A stretch of 64,000 bases of DNA from an uncultured Lachnospiraceae bacterium (lineage in GTDB: Bacteria; Bacillota; Clostridia; Lachnospirales; Lachnospiraceae), in NCBI GenBank assembly GCA_910585075.1, contig CAJUED010000004.1:66543-130542 (forward strand), written 5' to 3'. Shown here piece by piece: positions 25,596 to 34,544 of the stretch (the stretch's first letter is position 1; every line of letters starts with the position of its first letter). The position numbers and the translations under genes are program-made. Below the pieces are notes generated by a model that ran no database searches, was not told where the DNA came from, and saw only the letters and a list, made by a program, of their open reading frames with translations.

Positions 25596-26327
25596 ATGGA
25601 CATAAGCTTATTTTTCTGTCTGGGGGTTGTCCTGATTTTGATGGCCTGTCTGATGGGAATACTGGGGCTGTATCAAAGGCTCAGGCGCAGATATGATACT
25701 TTGGCGGAAAGTTATCATAACATTCAGGAGCTGAACAGTCAGCTGCGCAGTCAAAGGCATGATTACTTAAATCACTTGCAGATAGTATACGGTATGTTGG
25801 AGTTAAATGAATATGAGGAGCTTCATGATTATCTTGCACCGATTTATAAGGATATGATGAAGATAGGAAAGGCAATCAAGACATCCATACCTGCGGTGAA
25901 TGCTCTGCTTATGGCTAAAATGGGAACTGCGGAAAGCGAAAACATAGATTTTTACGTGGAGGTAAAGTCAGACCTGAAGAACCTGAAAATAGAGCCTTGG
26001 GAGTTGTGCAAGGTGCTCTCCAATCTGATTGACAATGCCATAACGGCTCTGAAACAGAAGGAGGGGGATAAGAAAATGGCGCTGGATATCAATGAGGAAA
26101 GAGATTTTTACGTGTTTGCAGTGTCCAATAACGGCCCGCCTATTTTGGAGGAACATAAAAGCATTATATTCAGACAGGGATTTACCACCAAACAGGAGGA
26201 AGGCCATGGAATGGGACTTTATATTGTGAATGGCATTCTGAAAGAAAATCATGGCAGTATACAGGTGGAGTCAAGTGAAGATGAGACTGTCTTTACAGTC
26301 AGGTTTGCAAAGGAGGTGGAAGGATAG
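25596..26327 (+). CDS. Sensor histidine kinase, Spo0B/CitA-like (GHKL)
   Basis: A 243-residue kinase. One N-terminal membrane helix (about residues 5-27) is followed by a coiled segment, then a Spo0B-type dimerisation helix with phospho-acceptor His55 in RSQRHDYLNHLQIV. The GHKL ATPase domain has the N-box NLIDNAITAL and G-box GHGMGLYIV. There is no extracellular sensor domain, so the signal is probably sensed in or at the membrane. The start is the ATG at 25596 behind AAAAGGGGTGAGAGG. It heads the operon kinase-nfeD-floA-LytTR regulator; the cognate regulator is most likely the last gene of that operon. Confidence 0.87.
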   Translation: MDISLFFCLGVVLILMACLMGILGLYQRLRRRYDTLAESYHNIQELNSQLRSQRHDYLNHLQIVYGMLELNEYEELHDYLAPIYKDMMKIGKAIKTSIPAVNALLMAKMGTAESENIDFYVEVKSDLKNLKIEPWELCKVLSNLIDNAITALKQKEGDKKMALDINEERDFYVFAVSNNGPPILEEHKSIIFRQGFTTKQEEGHGMGLYIVNGILKENHGSIQVESSEDETVFTVRFAKEVEG

Positions 26328-26798
26328 TTGGATACGGTTATGGTGATAGGCATTCTGTTTTTGATTGCCGGGTTTGTGCTTGTGGGCGTGGAGATGGTGG
26401 TGCCAGGGTTTGGAGCGCCGGGAATTGCCGGGATTGTATGTCTTGGGGCGGGGATTTTTTTGACCGCGGACTCTGTGGAAAAGGGAATATTAATCACTGT
26501 AGTGGTTATAGTGGTTCTCGGAATCTTGATGACCATCATAATGGGCTTTTTGTCCCAGAAAAAATTTAAATCACCGCTGGTTCTTGATACGGATGTAAAG
26601 GGTTTGATCGACTCATCAGATTTGACCTATCTGCTAAATAAGGAGGGAGTTGCCACAACAGATTTAAAGCCGGCGGGAAAAGGGGATTTTGAGGGGGTCG
26701 AGCTGGATATCCTTTCCGAAGGACAGTATATCACGAAGGGCACCCGGATTGTGATCATAAGGATAAGCCAGAAAAAACTAATGGTAAAAGAAGCATAA
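26328..26798 (+). CDS. NfeD-family membrane protein
   Basis: A 156-residue protein: two N-terminal helices (VMVIGILFLIAGFVLVGVEM and GIAGIVCLGAGIFLTA), a third near residue 50, then the C-terminal OB-fold NfeD domain (KEGVATTDLKPAGKGDFEG through GTRIVIIRI). NfeD proteins are encoded beside flotillins or stomatins and partner with them in membrane microdomains; the floA gene follows. The start is a TTG directly after the kinase stop, with AAGGAGGTGGAAGGATAG upstream; an ATG at 26340 is the alternative. It is the short form lacking the ClpP-like protease domain. Confidence 0.85.
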   Translation: MDTVMVIGILFLIAGFVLVGVEMVVPGFGAPGIAGIVCLGAGIFLTADSVEKGILITVVVIVVLGILMTIIMGFLSQKKFKSPLVLDTDVKGLIDSSDLTYLLNKEGVATTDLKPAGKGDFEGVELDILSEGQYITKGTRIVIIRISQKKLMVKEA

Positions 26799-26835
26799 AA
26801 ACAGTACGTAAACAGTACGGAAATGAGGGAGAATT

Positions 26836-27810
26836 ATGGTAGGTAAAGTTGTCTTATTGGGAATTGTTTGTCTTTTGGTACTTTTGTTTTTCATTGTTGT
26901 GCCGGTGGGGCTGTGGATTTCAGCGGTTGCCGCGAATGTGAAGGTGGGAATTATCAATTTGGTGGGAATGCGCCTTAGACGGGTGGCCCCGGCCAAAATC
27001 GTTTTTCCTCTGATTAAGGCAACAAAAGCGGGAATTGATGTGAAGGTAAATCAACTGGAGGCGCACTATCTGGCAGGCGGAGATGTGGACAGCGTGGTAA
27101 ACGCCCTGATTGCGGCGGAGAGAGCAGGGATGGATATTTCTTTTGAGAAGGCTTCGGCCATTGACCTGGCAGGCCGCAATGTGTTTGACGCCGTTAAAAT
27201 GAGCGTAACCCCCAAAGTGATAGAGACACCCCTTATCTCGGCGGTGGCCAAAAACGGTATCGAGCTTTTGGTGAAAGCAAGGGTTACGGTGCGGACGAAC
27301 ATAGACAGGCTCATTGGCGGTGCCGGGGAAGCTACGGTTCTTGCAAGAATCGGCGAGGGTATTGTGACCACGGTAGGGTCTGCGGTAAGCCATGACGAGG
27401 TTTTGGAGAACCCGGACGAAATATCCAAGCTGGTGCTGGAAAAGGGACTGGATTCGGGAACCGCTTATGAAATCATTTCCATAGATATAGCCGATATAGA
27501 TATAGGAAGGAATGTAGGCGCTACCTTACAGAGTCTTCAGGCCGAGGCGGATAATAAGATTGCACAGGCCAGAGCGGAAGAAAGACGTGCTATGGCGGTA
27601 GCTTTGGAGCAGGAAATGCGCGCCGCGGTTGTCAAGGCCGAGGCTGAAATACCTAAGGCCATGGCTCAGGCTTTACGGGAAGGGCATATTGGCGTGGTGG
27701 ATTACTACAAGCTGCAAAATGTGCTGGCAGATACGGAAATGAAAAAGAGTATTGGAACAGGAGCCAATGCTTACGCAGAAAAGAAAAAGGATAATAATGT
27801 CAATGATTAA
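26836..27810 (+). CDS. floA: Flotillin-like protein FloA
   Basis: A 324-residue SPFH-domain protein of the FloA (YqfA, UPF0365) family that organises functional membrane microdomains. An N-terminal hydrophobic hairpin (about residues 4-36) anchors it. The SPFH core follows (LVKARVTVRTNIDRLIGGAGEATVLARIGEG and similar, residues 125-200), then the helical Ala/Glu-rich region ADNKIAQARAEERRAMAVALEQEM (about 238-262) used for oligomerisation. Length equals Bacillus FloA. As in Bacillus yqeZ-yqfA it follows an nfeD gene. The start at 26836 follows AAATGAGGGAGAATT. Confidence 0.93.
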   Translation: MVGKVVLLGIVCLLVLLFFIVVPVGLWISAVAANVKVGIINLVGMRLRRVAPAKIVFPLIKATKAGIDVKVNQLEAHYLAGGDVDSVVNALIAAERAGMDISFEKASAIDLAGRNVFDAVKMSVTPKVIETPLISAVAKNGIELLVKARVTVRTNIDRLIGGAGEATVLARIGEGIVTTVGSAVSHDEVLENPDEISKLVLEKGLDSGTAYEIISIDIADIDIGRNVGATLQSLQAEADNKIAQARAEERRAMAVALEQEMRAAVVKAEAEIPKAMAQALREGHIGVVDYYKLQNVLADTEMKKSIGTGANAYAEKKKDNNVND

Positions 27811-28549
27811 AGTAATGGTGATAGATGATGAACCGGAAATCAGGAAATTGCTTCATAAGATGGTTGAAAAACAGCCGGATTATCAGGTGGTGTCCGCGTG
27901 CGGGGATTTTTCCGAGGCGGTGATAGATTTTACAAAATACAGGCCTGACGTGGTGTTCATGGACATTGATTTAAAAGGGGAAAGCGGGCTGGAGTGCGCA
28001 AAAGTACTGACAGAGTTAAACCCCAGGCTTAAGGTGATATTTGCCACGGCTCACAGCGAGTATATGGCCAATGCTTTTGAGATTTATGCCTTTGACTATC
28101 TGGTAAAGCCTTTTAATATGGAGCGTGTCGTAAAGACCCTGAACCGAATCAGAAACAGCATGGAAGGGTATCATGATGCGGAAGCCGGGAAGGCGGATAA
28201 GGTGACCCGGCCGGAGCACCACAGGGATAAACTCTTTATCAAGGGAAAGGAGCAGGCCTGCCTGCTGGATCTTGATGAGATTATACTGGTGGAGCGGCTG
28301 GAGGGATATACCAATATTGTGACCACCGGTGAGGAATATAAGACATCCACATCACTTTCGGAAGTGGAAGAAAAATTAGGCCGGGAGGCATTCATGAGAT
28401 GCCACAAATCCTATATTATCAATATCTCCAAAATTACGAAAATAGAACCTTACGGGAGATGGACTTATGTGGTGAAGTTTAAGGGCACAGACGCAACGGC
28501 GCTTATGACGGCGCAGAAGTATGAGGAAATTAAAAAGATGTTTGCATAA
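27797..28549 (+). CDS. LytTR family response regulator
   Basis: A 250-residue response regulator. The receiver domain (1-120) has the acidic pair Asp10-Asp11, phospho-acceptor Asp56 in VVFMDIDLKG, and Lys in YLVKPFNMERV. The C-terminal LytTR DNA-binding domain spans about 150-250 (DKLFIKGKEQACLLDLDEI, FMRCHKSYIINISKITKIEP). The start is the ATG at 27797 after AAAAAGGATAATA, so it overlaps floA by 14 bp and is translationally coupled to it. The neighbouring kinase gene at 25596 is its likely partner. LytTR regulators often control cell-surface or peptide systems; the targets are not visible here. Confidence 0.9.
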   Translation: MSMIKVMVIDDEPEIRKLLHKMVEKQPDYQVVSACGDFSEAVIDFTKYRPDVVFMDIDLKGESGLECAKVLTELNPRLKVIFATAHSEYMANAFEIYAFDYLVKPFNMERVVKTLNRIRNSMEGYHDAEAGKADKVTRPEHHRDKLFIKGKEQACLLDLDEIILVERLEGYTNIVTTGEEYKTSTSLSEVEEKLGREAFMRCHKSYIINISKITKIEPYGRWTYVVKFKGTDATALMTAQKYEEIKKMFA

Positions 28550-28580
28550 AGTATAATGTGCGTCTTTTGGCGCACGGGAA

Positions 28581-28613
28581 ATGGGCCGTACCGGAAAGGA
28601 GCGGCCCATTTTG
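28581..28613 (+). terminator. Terminator after the flotillin/two-component operon
   Basis: ATGGGCCG (28581-28588) pairs with CGGCCCAT (28602-28609), followed by TTTTG. It lies about 30 bases after the regulator stop. Confidence 0.75.
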
Positions 28614-28824
28614 CGTGGCTGAACTGTTACAAAATATATTATAAATCGCTATCAGACTATTGATAAACAGGTTACAAATAAGGTATGATAAAACTTGGAT
28701 TTTACAGAATAAAGGATAATTTGTAAAATATTCAAATTATCTGTCAGGACAGCGGCTTTAAAAGGGGAAACCTGCCGTGGATGCGGCATGGCCGTTGGGG
28801 TTGCGATATACAGGAGTATAAATA

Positions 28825-29934
28825 ATGAAGCTTTTGTTTGCCATATTGAGCATTCTGCTTTTTTTGATCGGAGTCAAAACACATAAAAAGATTCATGCCA
28901 TAGCAGGCGTTGTTTTTATGACAATGCTGGTGGTATCCATCATAACGGAAATGTCGGATAAGGGCAGTATGGATGTGTGGATTGCGAAAGTAAAGGAAAC
29001 GGTCGGCCAAAGTGGGGAACCATCACAGGAGCAAACTCCGAAACCGGAGGAAAAAGAAAAGCCGGTACCGGAACCGAGTAAGACGCCGACGCCCGTAAAA
29101 GAGGCAGAAGAAAATAATACACCAACTGCCTCAAAGGAGGCGGAACAAAGTAATGCGCCGACGTCCGCAAAAGAGCCTGAGAAGAAGGAAACGCCGACGC
29201 CTGCAAAAGAGCCTGAGAAGAAAGAAACGCCGACCCCTGTAAAACAGTCTGAACAGAGAGAAGCGCCAACATCTTCGGGGAAACCTGTTCAAACGGCAAC
29301 ACTGGGCTCGGAAGAAGATACCTTGGAGAAAACACCTTCCCCATCGCCAGCTAATACAGAAGAAAAAACTTATCAGGCGGGAAATTACGGAATAACGGAA
29401 AAAGAGGAAAAGAAATTTTATGGGGAGGATGGAAAAGAATCTTATTATTATAAGATGGAAAACTTTTATTTGAGCGCGACTTTTTCCAAAAGGGTGAATA
29501 CCACATTACAGAAGATTTATGATGATTATGAAGAACAGTATCTGCGGACGGCGGAGCTGATAGAGTCCGGGTTTGATGAGTTTGAGGAACCGGTTTCAGG
29601 CATTCCCAACGATTACTGGCATCTGGAGGGGCTTAAATATGTGGGGAAGGATTATATCAGCATTTTATATAACGACATTCCCTATATGAGCAATACCCAC
29701 CCCTATTCCAGGTATGATGGAATAACCATCAACTGTAGAACCGGAAAACAGGCTGTGGCATCTGATTTTTTAGAGAAAAGCAATGAGGAAATTTTAGAGG
29801 AAGTCAGTGATAAAATGGGATTGGACGAAGTGGGAACGTGGGATGATATTGATTTTTATATTACGGATTCTGCCATTGTCTTTTTCTATCGGGTACCGGA
29901 TTGGCGGGAGGATGTAGTGCTGCCAAGAGAATAA
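28825..29934 (+). CDS. Membrane-anchored protein with Pro/Thr repeats and an RsiV-like C-terminal domain
   Basis: A 369-residue protein. Two N-terminal hydrophobic segments (residues 1-17 and 24-41) anchor it. Residues 65-175 are a Pro/Thr/Glu/Lys-rich linker of 10- to 14-residue degenerate repeats; the unit KEPEKKETPTP occurs twice almost exactly. The C-terminal 170 residues (YYYKMENFYLSATFSKRVN..., YDGITINCRTGKQAVASDF) look like the DUF4163/DUF3298 pair found in RsiV and secreted clostridial proteins. The repeats suggest a wall-spanning stalk displaying the domain outside the cell. The start at 28825 follows ATACAGGAGTATAAATA. Function is unknown. Confidence 0.7.
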   Translation: MKLLFAILSILLFLIGVKTHKKIHAIAGVVFMTMLVVSIITEMSDKGSMDVWIAKVKETVGQSGEPSQEQTPKPEEKEKPVPEPSKTPTPVKEAEENNTPTASKEAEQSNAPTSAKEPEKKETPTPAKEPEKKETPTPVKQSEQREAPTSSGKPVQTATLGSEEDTLEKTPSPSPANTEEKTYQAGNYGITEKEEKKFYGEDGKESYYYKMENFYLSATFSKRVNTTLQKIYDDYEEQYLRTAELIESGFDEFEEPVSGIPNDYWHLEGLKYVGKDYISILYNDIPYMSNTHPYSRYDGITINCRTGKQAVASDFLEKSNEEILEEVSDKMGLDEVGTWDDIDFYITDSAIVFFYRVPDWREDVVLPRE

Positions 29935-29971
29935 AGAAATTGTAATATAAATAAAATTTGAGAGGCTTTGT

Positions 29972-31107
29972 ATGGATATACATATCACTGGAGAAATCGA
30001 AAAAATAGATAAAAGAATTAATTTGGTAATAAGTGGATTATTACCGAATGAGGAGTGTACCGTTAAGCTTAATGTACATTATTCATGGACTGATTGTGAT
30101 ATGGAATCTACTGCGCGTTTCAAATCAAATGATAAGGGCTGTATAAATCTTGATAAAGATATTCCTGTCTGTGGAAGCTATACGGAAGCTAATGCTATGG
30201 GGTTGTTTGCTTTACTAAAGGATATAAAGATTACTGCTTCAAAAAGAGCAACGCGTGATTTTACAAAAGAGTATATTATTTGTAAATTTAGCGCTATCAC
30301 TAAGCAATCCTCTGCAGAAGTTGAAATCAAGAGAAAGTTTATTTATAAAAATATTGAACAGCTGCATATGTATGAACCTTTTCGTGGAGAATATTTTGTT
30401 CATAAAGACCAAAAGGGTAAAGAACAAATTTTGCTTCTTGGAGGGTCAGAAGGATACATAAATTCTATTTTACCTATGGCCGCAGTTTTATCAAATTATG
30501 GGTTTGATGTCCTTGCGCTACAATACTTTAGTCCCTTTTCGGATACTTTACCGGTATCCTATTTGCCTAGATTTTTAATGAATATTAAACTTGAATATGT
30601 TTTTCAAGCTATAGAATGGTTAAAAAGGGAGAAAGGAGCTTCAGAAATATCCATTATTGGACTGTCAAAAGGGGCAGAATTAGCAATGCTTATTGCATCT
30701 AAACTGTCTTTCGTAAAAAAACTTGTAGCAATATCCCCTTCCCTTTATGTATATAGCGGTATCCCTTTTCCGATTTCTTCCTGGTCCTTAAATGGTAAAC
30801 GTTTGCCTTGCGTACATTTAAATCTATTTGCCGCAACATTTGATACTTATAAAAATATTATATTTTCCATTCTGAAATTGCCTACAGGATATTGGCTGAC
30901 TTATGAATTGAGTCAACGTTTCTGTTTAAACAGAAACAAAAAAAGAATACCTGTTGAGAACATAAAAGGAGATATATGTTTAATTGGCGGGAAAAAAGAT
31001 TCTATGTGGAATAGCAAAGGAGCAATCGAGAAAATAAGTTAGAGATGCTTAAAGGTAATGAAGACTCATGGGGTAAAATTATTGCGTTTTTAAAAGAAAA
31101 TAAATAA
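29972..31107 (+). pseudogene. Decayed acyl-CoA thioesterase / BAAT-type hydrolase (3' deletion and frameshift)
   Basis: The open frame (29972-31042, 356 codons) has an N-terminal beta-sandwich like the acyl-CoA thioester hydrolase/BAAT domain, then an alpha/beta hydrolase with FDVLALQYFS, the nucleophile elbow GLSKGAELAM and an acid strand ICLIGGKKDSMW. In family members about 60 residues with the catalytic Gly-His motif follow before a final W-x-x-ILAFL helix. Here the frame stops at IEKIS, and the next bases in another frame (31039-31107) read LEMLKGNEDSWGKIIAFLKENK, that final helix. So the His segment is deleted with a frame change. The gene is clearly more AT-rich than its flanks, suggesting transfer. 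The call rests on motif recognition. Confidence 0.65.
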
Positions 31108-31161
31108 GTAACTTTTTTAGAAGAATAACAGGTGAAAGGTATGGCATTTATATACATTTAA

Positions 31162-31190
31162 TTGCAACTATGCCGTATTTATTTTATAAT
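31162..31190 (+). promoter_or_regulatory. Sigma-A promoter of the hydratase gene
   Basis: TTGCAA (31162-31167), 17-base spacer and consensus TATAAT (31185-31190), 37 bases before the start codon. Confidence 0.7.
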
Positions 31191-31226
31191 GAATAATCAG
31201 GACAAGTAAAAAAGGAGGAAGAAAAT

Positions 31227-33515
31227 ATGATATCAGTATTTGAAGGCGGAGCCTATCTGGTAAATGGTACGGAAATTATTCCTGACGGACCAAAGGCCCT
31301 TGCGGCAGTGAAAGCTAAGACCGGGCTTGACACTACAAAGGACGGGGCCAGGCAGGAAACCATCGCATATAATATTTTGAAAGAACACAATACATCAGGA
31401 AATATGGAGAAGCTGAAGATTAAATTCGACAAGCTTACCTCTCATGATATTACTTTTGTAGGGATTATTCAGACGGCAAGGGCGTCGGGACTTGAGAAGT
31501 TCCCGGTTCCTTATGTGCTTACCAATTGTCACAATTCGCTTTGTGCGGTGGGAGGAACCATCAATGAGGATGACCACATGTTTGGGCTTTCCTGCGCAAA
31601 GAAATACGGTGGAGTTTATGTACCGCCTCATCAGGCCGTGATTCATCAGTATGCAAGGGAAATGCTCTCAGGGGGCGGCAAAATGATTTTGGGCTCTGAT
31701 TCACATACCCGTTACGGCGCTCTGGGTACCATGGCTATGGGCGAGGGCGGCCCCGAGTTGGTAAAACAGCTTTTGAACCAGACTTACGATATTAATATGC
31801 CCGGGGTAGTGGGAGTTTACCTGACAGGCGAGCCTGTAAAGGGCGTGGGCCCTCAGGACGTGGCGCTTGCCATTATTGGAGAGGTGTTTGCCAGCGGCTA
31901 TGTGAAGAATAAGGTGATGGAATTTGTAGGACCGGGCGTGTCCTCCTTAAGCGCTGATTTCAGAATCGGTATTGATGTTATGACGACGGAAACCACCTGT
32001 CTTTCTTCCATCTGGCGCACAGATGAAGTGATTAAGGAATATTATGACATTCATGGCAGGGTGGAGGAATATAAGGAGCTGAATCCGGGACAGGCAGCTT
32101 ACTATGACGGAATGATAACCATTGACCTTAGTACTGTTAAGCCCATGATTGCAATGCCTTTCCATCCCAGCAACACTTATACCATTGAAGAATTAAATGC
32201 AAATTTAATGGATATTTTGGATGATGTGGAAAAGAAAGCGGCGGTTTCCCTGGACGGAGCGGTTGATTTCACTCTGAAAAATAAAGTAAAGGACGGCAAG
32301 CTTTTAGTTGACCAGGGAATCATCGCAGGCTGCGCGGGCGGCGGTTTTGAAAATATCTGTGCGGCGGCGGATATCATGAAGGGAGCCTACATTGGCTCGG
32401 ATGGATTTACCTTAAGCGTATACCCGGCTTCCATGCCTGTTTATATGGAGCTGATTAAAAATGGCTGTGCGGCGGCGCTTCTTGAGACAGGCGCTGTAAT
32501 GAAGACGGCCTTCTGCGGCCCCTGCTTTGGAGCAGGAGATACGCCGGCAAATAATGCCTTCAGCATCCGTCATTCCACAAGGAACTTCCCCAACAGGGAA
32601 GGCTCTAAGCTGCAGAACGGACAGATTTCCTCTGTGGCACTTATGGACGCCCGCTCCATTGCTGCGACGGCGGCAAACAAAGGGGTGCTTACGGCGGCTA
32701 CGGAGTTTGATGGTGCTATTAACAAATATCAATATCATTTTGATGCAAATATTTACGCTAACAGAGTGTTTGACGCAAAAGGGCAGGCAGACCCCAATGT
32801 GGAAATCCAGTTCGGCCCTAATATCAAGGACTGGCCGGCTATGACAGAGCTTCCGGAAAATCTGGTTCTGCGGGTGGTGTCTGAGATTCACGACCCGGTA
32901 ACCACCACGGATGAGCTGATCCCTTCGGGAGAAACTTCATCTTACCGTTCCAATCCTTTAGGCCTTGCGGAATTTACCTTATCAAGAAAAGATCCCGCCT
33001 ATGTAGGACTTGCAAAGGATATCCAGGTGGCTCAGAAGGCGGTTATGGAAGGAAATTGCCCTGTGGAGGCAAAGCCTGAATTGAAGGCGGTTATGGATGT
33101 GATAAAAGAAGCATACCCGGAAGCAGGGAAAGGGAATATTGGCTTTGGCTCCACCATTTTTGCGGTAAAACCCGGCGACGGTTCCGCCAGAGAGCAGGCG
33201 GCTTCCTGTCAGAAAGTATTGGGAGGATGGGCGAACATTGCCAATGAGTACGCAACTAAGAGATACCGTTCCAATCTGATTAACTGGGGCATGCTGCCAT
33301 TCCTAATCGAGGAAGGTGAGCTTCCCTTCAAGAATAAAGACTATCTGTTCTTCCCGGGCATCAGAAAAGCCGTGGAGGAGAAGACGGATGAAATTAAGGC
33401 GTACCGGGTAGGCGAAAAGAGTCTTGAGGAATTTACCTTAAAGCTCGGAGAGCTGACGGAGGAGGAGAGACAGATTATTTTGAAGGGATGTCTGATCAAT
33501 TATAACAGGGTGTAA
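31227..33515 (+). CDS. Aconitase-superfamily hydratase (YbhJ-like)
   Basis: A 762-residue protein of the aconitase superfamily resembling E. coli YbhJ more than the TCA-cycle AcnA/AcnB. The catalytic segment GSDSHTRYGALGTMAMGEGG (about residues 151-170) and the cluster segment KTAFCGPCFGAGDTPANNAFSIRH without its ends (about 428-445) carry the usual 4Fe-4S features. The swivel domain with SYRSNPLGLAEFTLSRKDP and KRYRSNLINWGMLPF is at the C-terminus. It should hydrate or dehydrate an organic acid; whether that is citrate/isocitrate is not certain, and no other TCA gene adjoins it. The start at 31227 follows AAAAAGGAGGAAGAAAAT. It is monocistronic. Confidence 0.85.
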   Translation: MISVFEGGAYLVNGTEIIPDGPKALAAVKAKTGLDTTKDGARQETIAYNILKEHNTSGNMEKLKIKFDKLTSHDITFVGIIQTARASGLEKFPVPYVLTNCHNSLCAVGGTINEDDHMFGLSCAKKYGGVYVPPHQAVIHQYAREMLSGGGKMILGSDSHTRYGALGTMAMGEGGPELVKQLLNQTYDINMPGVVGVYLTGEPVKGVGPQDVALAIIGEVFASGYVKNKVMEFVGPGVSSLSADFRIGIDVMTTETTCLSSIWRTDEVIKEYYDIHGRVEEYKELNPGQAAYYDGMITIDLSTVKPMIAMPFHPSNTYTIEELNANLMDILDDVEKKAAVSLDGAVDFTLKNKVKDGKLLVDQGIIAGCAGGGFENICAAADIMKGAYIGSDGFTLSVYPASMPVYMELIKNGCAAALLETGAVMKTAFCGPCFGAGDTPANNAFSIRHSTRNFPNREGSKLQNGQISSVALMDARSIAATAANKGVLTAATEFDGAINKYQYHFDANIYANRVFDAKGQADPNVEIQFGPNIKDWPAMTELPENLVLRVVSEIHDPVTTTDELIPSGETSSYRSNPLGLAEFTLSRKDPAYVGLAKDIQVAQKAVMEGNCPVEAKPELKAVMDVIKEAYPEAGKGNIGFGSTIFAVKPGDGSAREQAASCQKVLGGWANIANEYATKRYRSNLINWGMLPFLIEEGELPFKNKDYLFFPGIRKAVEEKTDEIKAYRVGEKSLEEFTLKLGELTEEERQIILKGCLINYNRV

Positions 33516-33557
33516 GATAAGAAGGTAAAAAACCAAAATTTATAGGAAAAGCCGTAG

Positions 33558-33592
33558 GCCGGGAATCTGGAAACAGATTCCCGGCTTTATTT
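33558..33592 (+). terminator. Rho-independent terminator after the hydratase gene
   Basis: GCCGGGAATCTG and CAGATTCCCGGC (12 perfect pairs) around GAAA, followed by TTTATTT. Confidence 0.92.
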
Positions 33593-33729
33593 GAATATAA
33601 GAATGTCCCATGAAATATGATGCCGTTTGATATGTACAAAAATACATAAAGGTATAAAGTGTCAGGAAAATAGTAAAATAAAAACTACCCGGGAAATTAT
33701 TTTCCACAAAGGGCAGAAAAGGAGGAATT

Positions 33730-34332
33730 ATGGAGAATGTATATGGATATATTCGTGTCAGCAGCTATGACCAGAATGAAGACAGGCAGATGATTGCTTT
33801 ACGGGAACTTGCAATTCCTGAAAAAAATATTTTTATGGATAAACAGTCAGGTAAAGACTTTGACCGCCCTTCTTATAAACGAATGGTAAGGCGAATGAAA
33901 AAAGACGATTTACTTTATATCAAGAGTATAGACCGGCTGGGGCGAAATTACGGAGAGATTTTGGAGCAGTGGAGGATATTGACGAAAGAAAAGGGAATCG
34001 ATATTACGGTATTGGACATGCCTCTTTTGGATACCCGGAGAGGAAAAGATCTGATGGGAACATTTTTAAGTGATATTGTATTACAGGTACTATCCTTTGT
34101 GGCGGAAAATGAGAGAAGCAATATACGGCAACGCCAGGCGGAAGGGATTGCGGCGGCAAAAGACAGAGGTGTACGTTTCGGCAGACCGGTAGGCCCATTA
34201 CCGCAGGAATTTTATAAAGCCTGTAAGCTTTGGAGAGCCGGAGAAATCACAGGGACGGAGGCGGCTAAAATGTGTGGTATGCCTCTTTCCACATTCCGTT
34301 ACCGGACCAAAATCTGTCAGGAGATAAAATGA
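33730..34332 (+). CDS. Serine recombinase (resolvase/invertase family)
   Basis: A 200-residue small serine recombinase. The catalytic domain starts YGYIRVSSYDQNEDRQ (Ser near residue 11) and continues with KSIDRLGRNYGEI, in which Arg assists catalysis. VAENERSNIRQRQAEGIAAAKDRGVRFGRP links to the C-terminal HTH (EITGTEAAKMCGMPLSTFRYR). Size matches Hin/resolvase-type enzymes, which act on short sites nearby. It is the first gene before the polysaccharide locus and is followed by an AT-rich region with inverted repeats (34390-34501), which invites the idea of a DNA inversion switch. There are no transposase or phage genes beside it. The start at 33730 follows AAAGGAGGAATT. Confidence 0.9.
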   Translation: MENVYGYIRVSSYDQNEDRQMIALRELAIPEKNIFMDKQSGKDFDRPSYKRMVRRMKKDDLLYIKSIDRLGRNYGEILEQWRILTKEKGIDITVLDMPLLDTRRGKDLMGTFLSDIVLQVLSFVAENERSNIRQRQAEGIAAAKDRGVRFGRPVGPLPQEFYKACKLWRAGEITGTEAAKMCGMPLSTFRYRTKICQEIK

Positions 34333-34389
34333 TTTTTATTTCAACAAGCTGTCATATAAAAAATGGCATACCAAAAAAGTTTACAAAAT

Positions 34390-34501
34390 AGTATACCTTT
34401 TTGCAAGCCCGATTTGAATATATTTTATCAGAAGAAATTAGAATTTACAATAGTTTATGAAAAATCTACATATTCTATACCTGCTTACCAAAAGGTATGC
34501 T
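34390..34501. repeat. Imperfect inverted repeat flanking an 80-bp AT-rich segment
   Basis: The left arm is AGTATACCTTTTTGCA (34390-34405). The right arm 34486-34501 read in reverse is AGCATACCTTTTGGTA, 13 of 16 identical. A related string GCATACCAAAAAAG lies just outside at 34366. The enclosed 80 bp are AT-rich and non-coding. The region lies between the recombinase and the AP2-domain gene and could be a recombination site, an invertible promoter or a set of protein-binding sites. Confidence 0.45.
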
Positions 34502-34544
34502 TTTTGGCAACGGCCTGTACTTTTATGGAAGGTGGGCTTATTTT

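Noticed and set aside
28825..29344. CRISPR-like repeats within the Pro/Thr-rich region
   Set aside because: The repeats are in frame, encode a repetitive protein linker and have no unique spacers of regular length.
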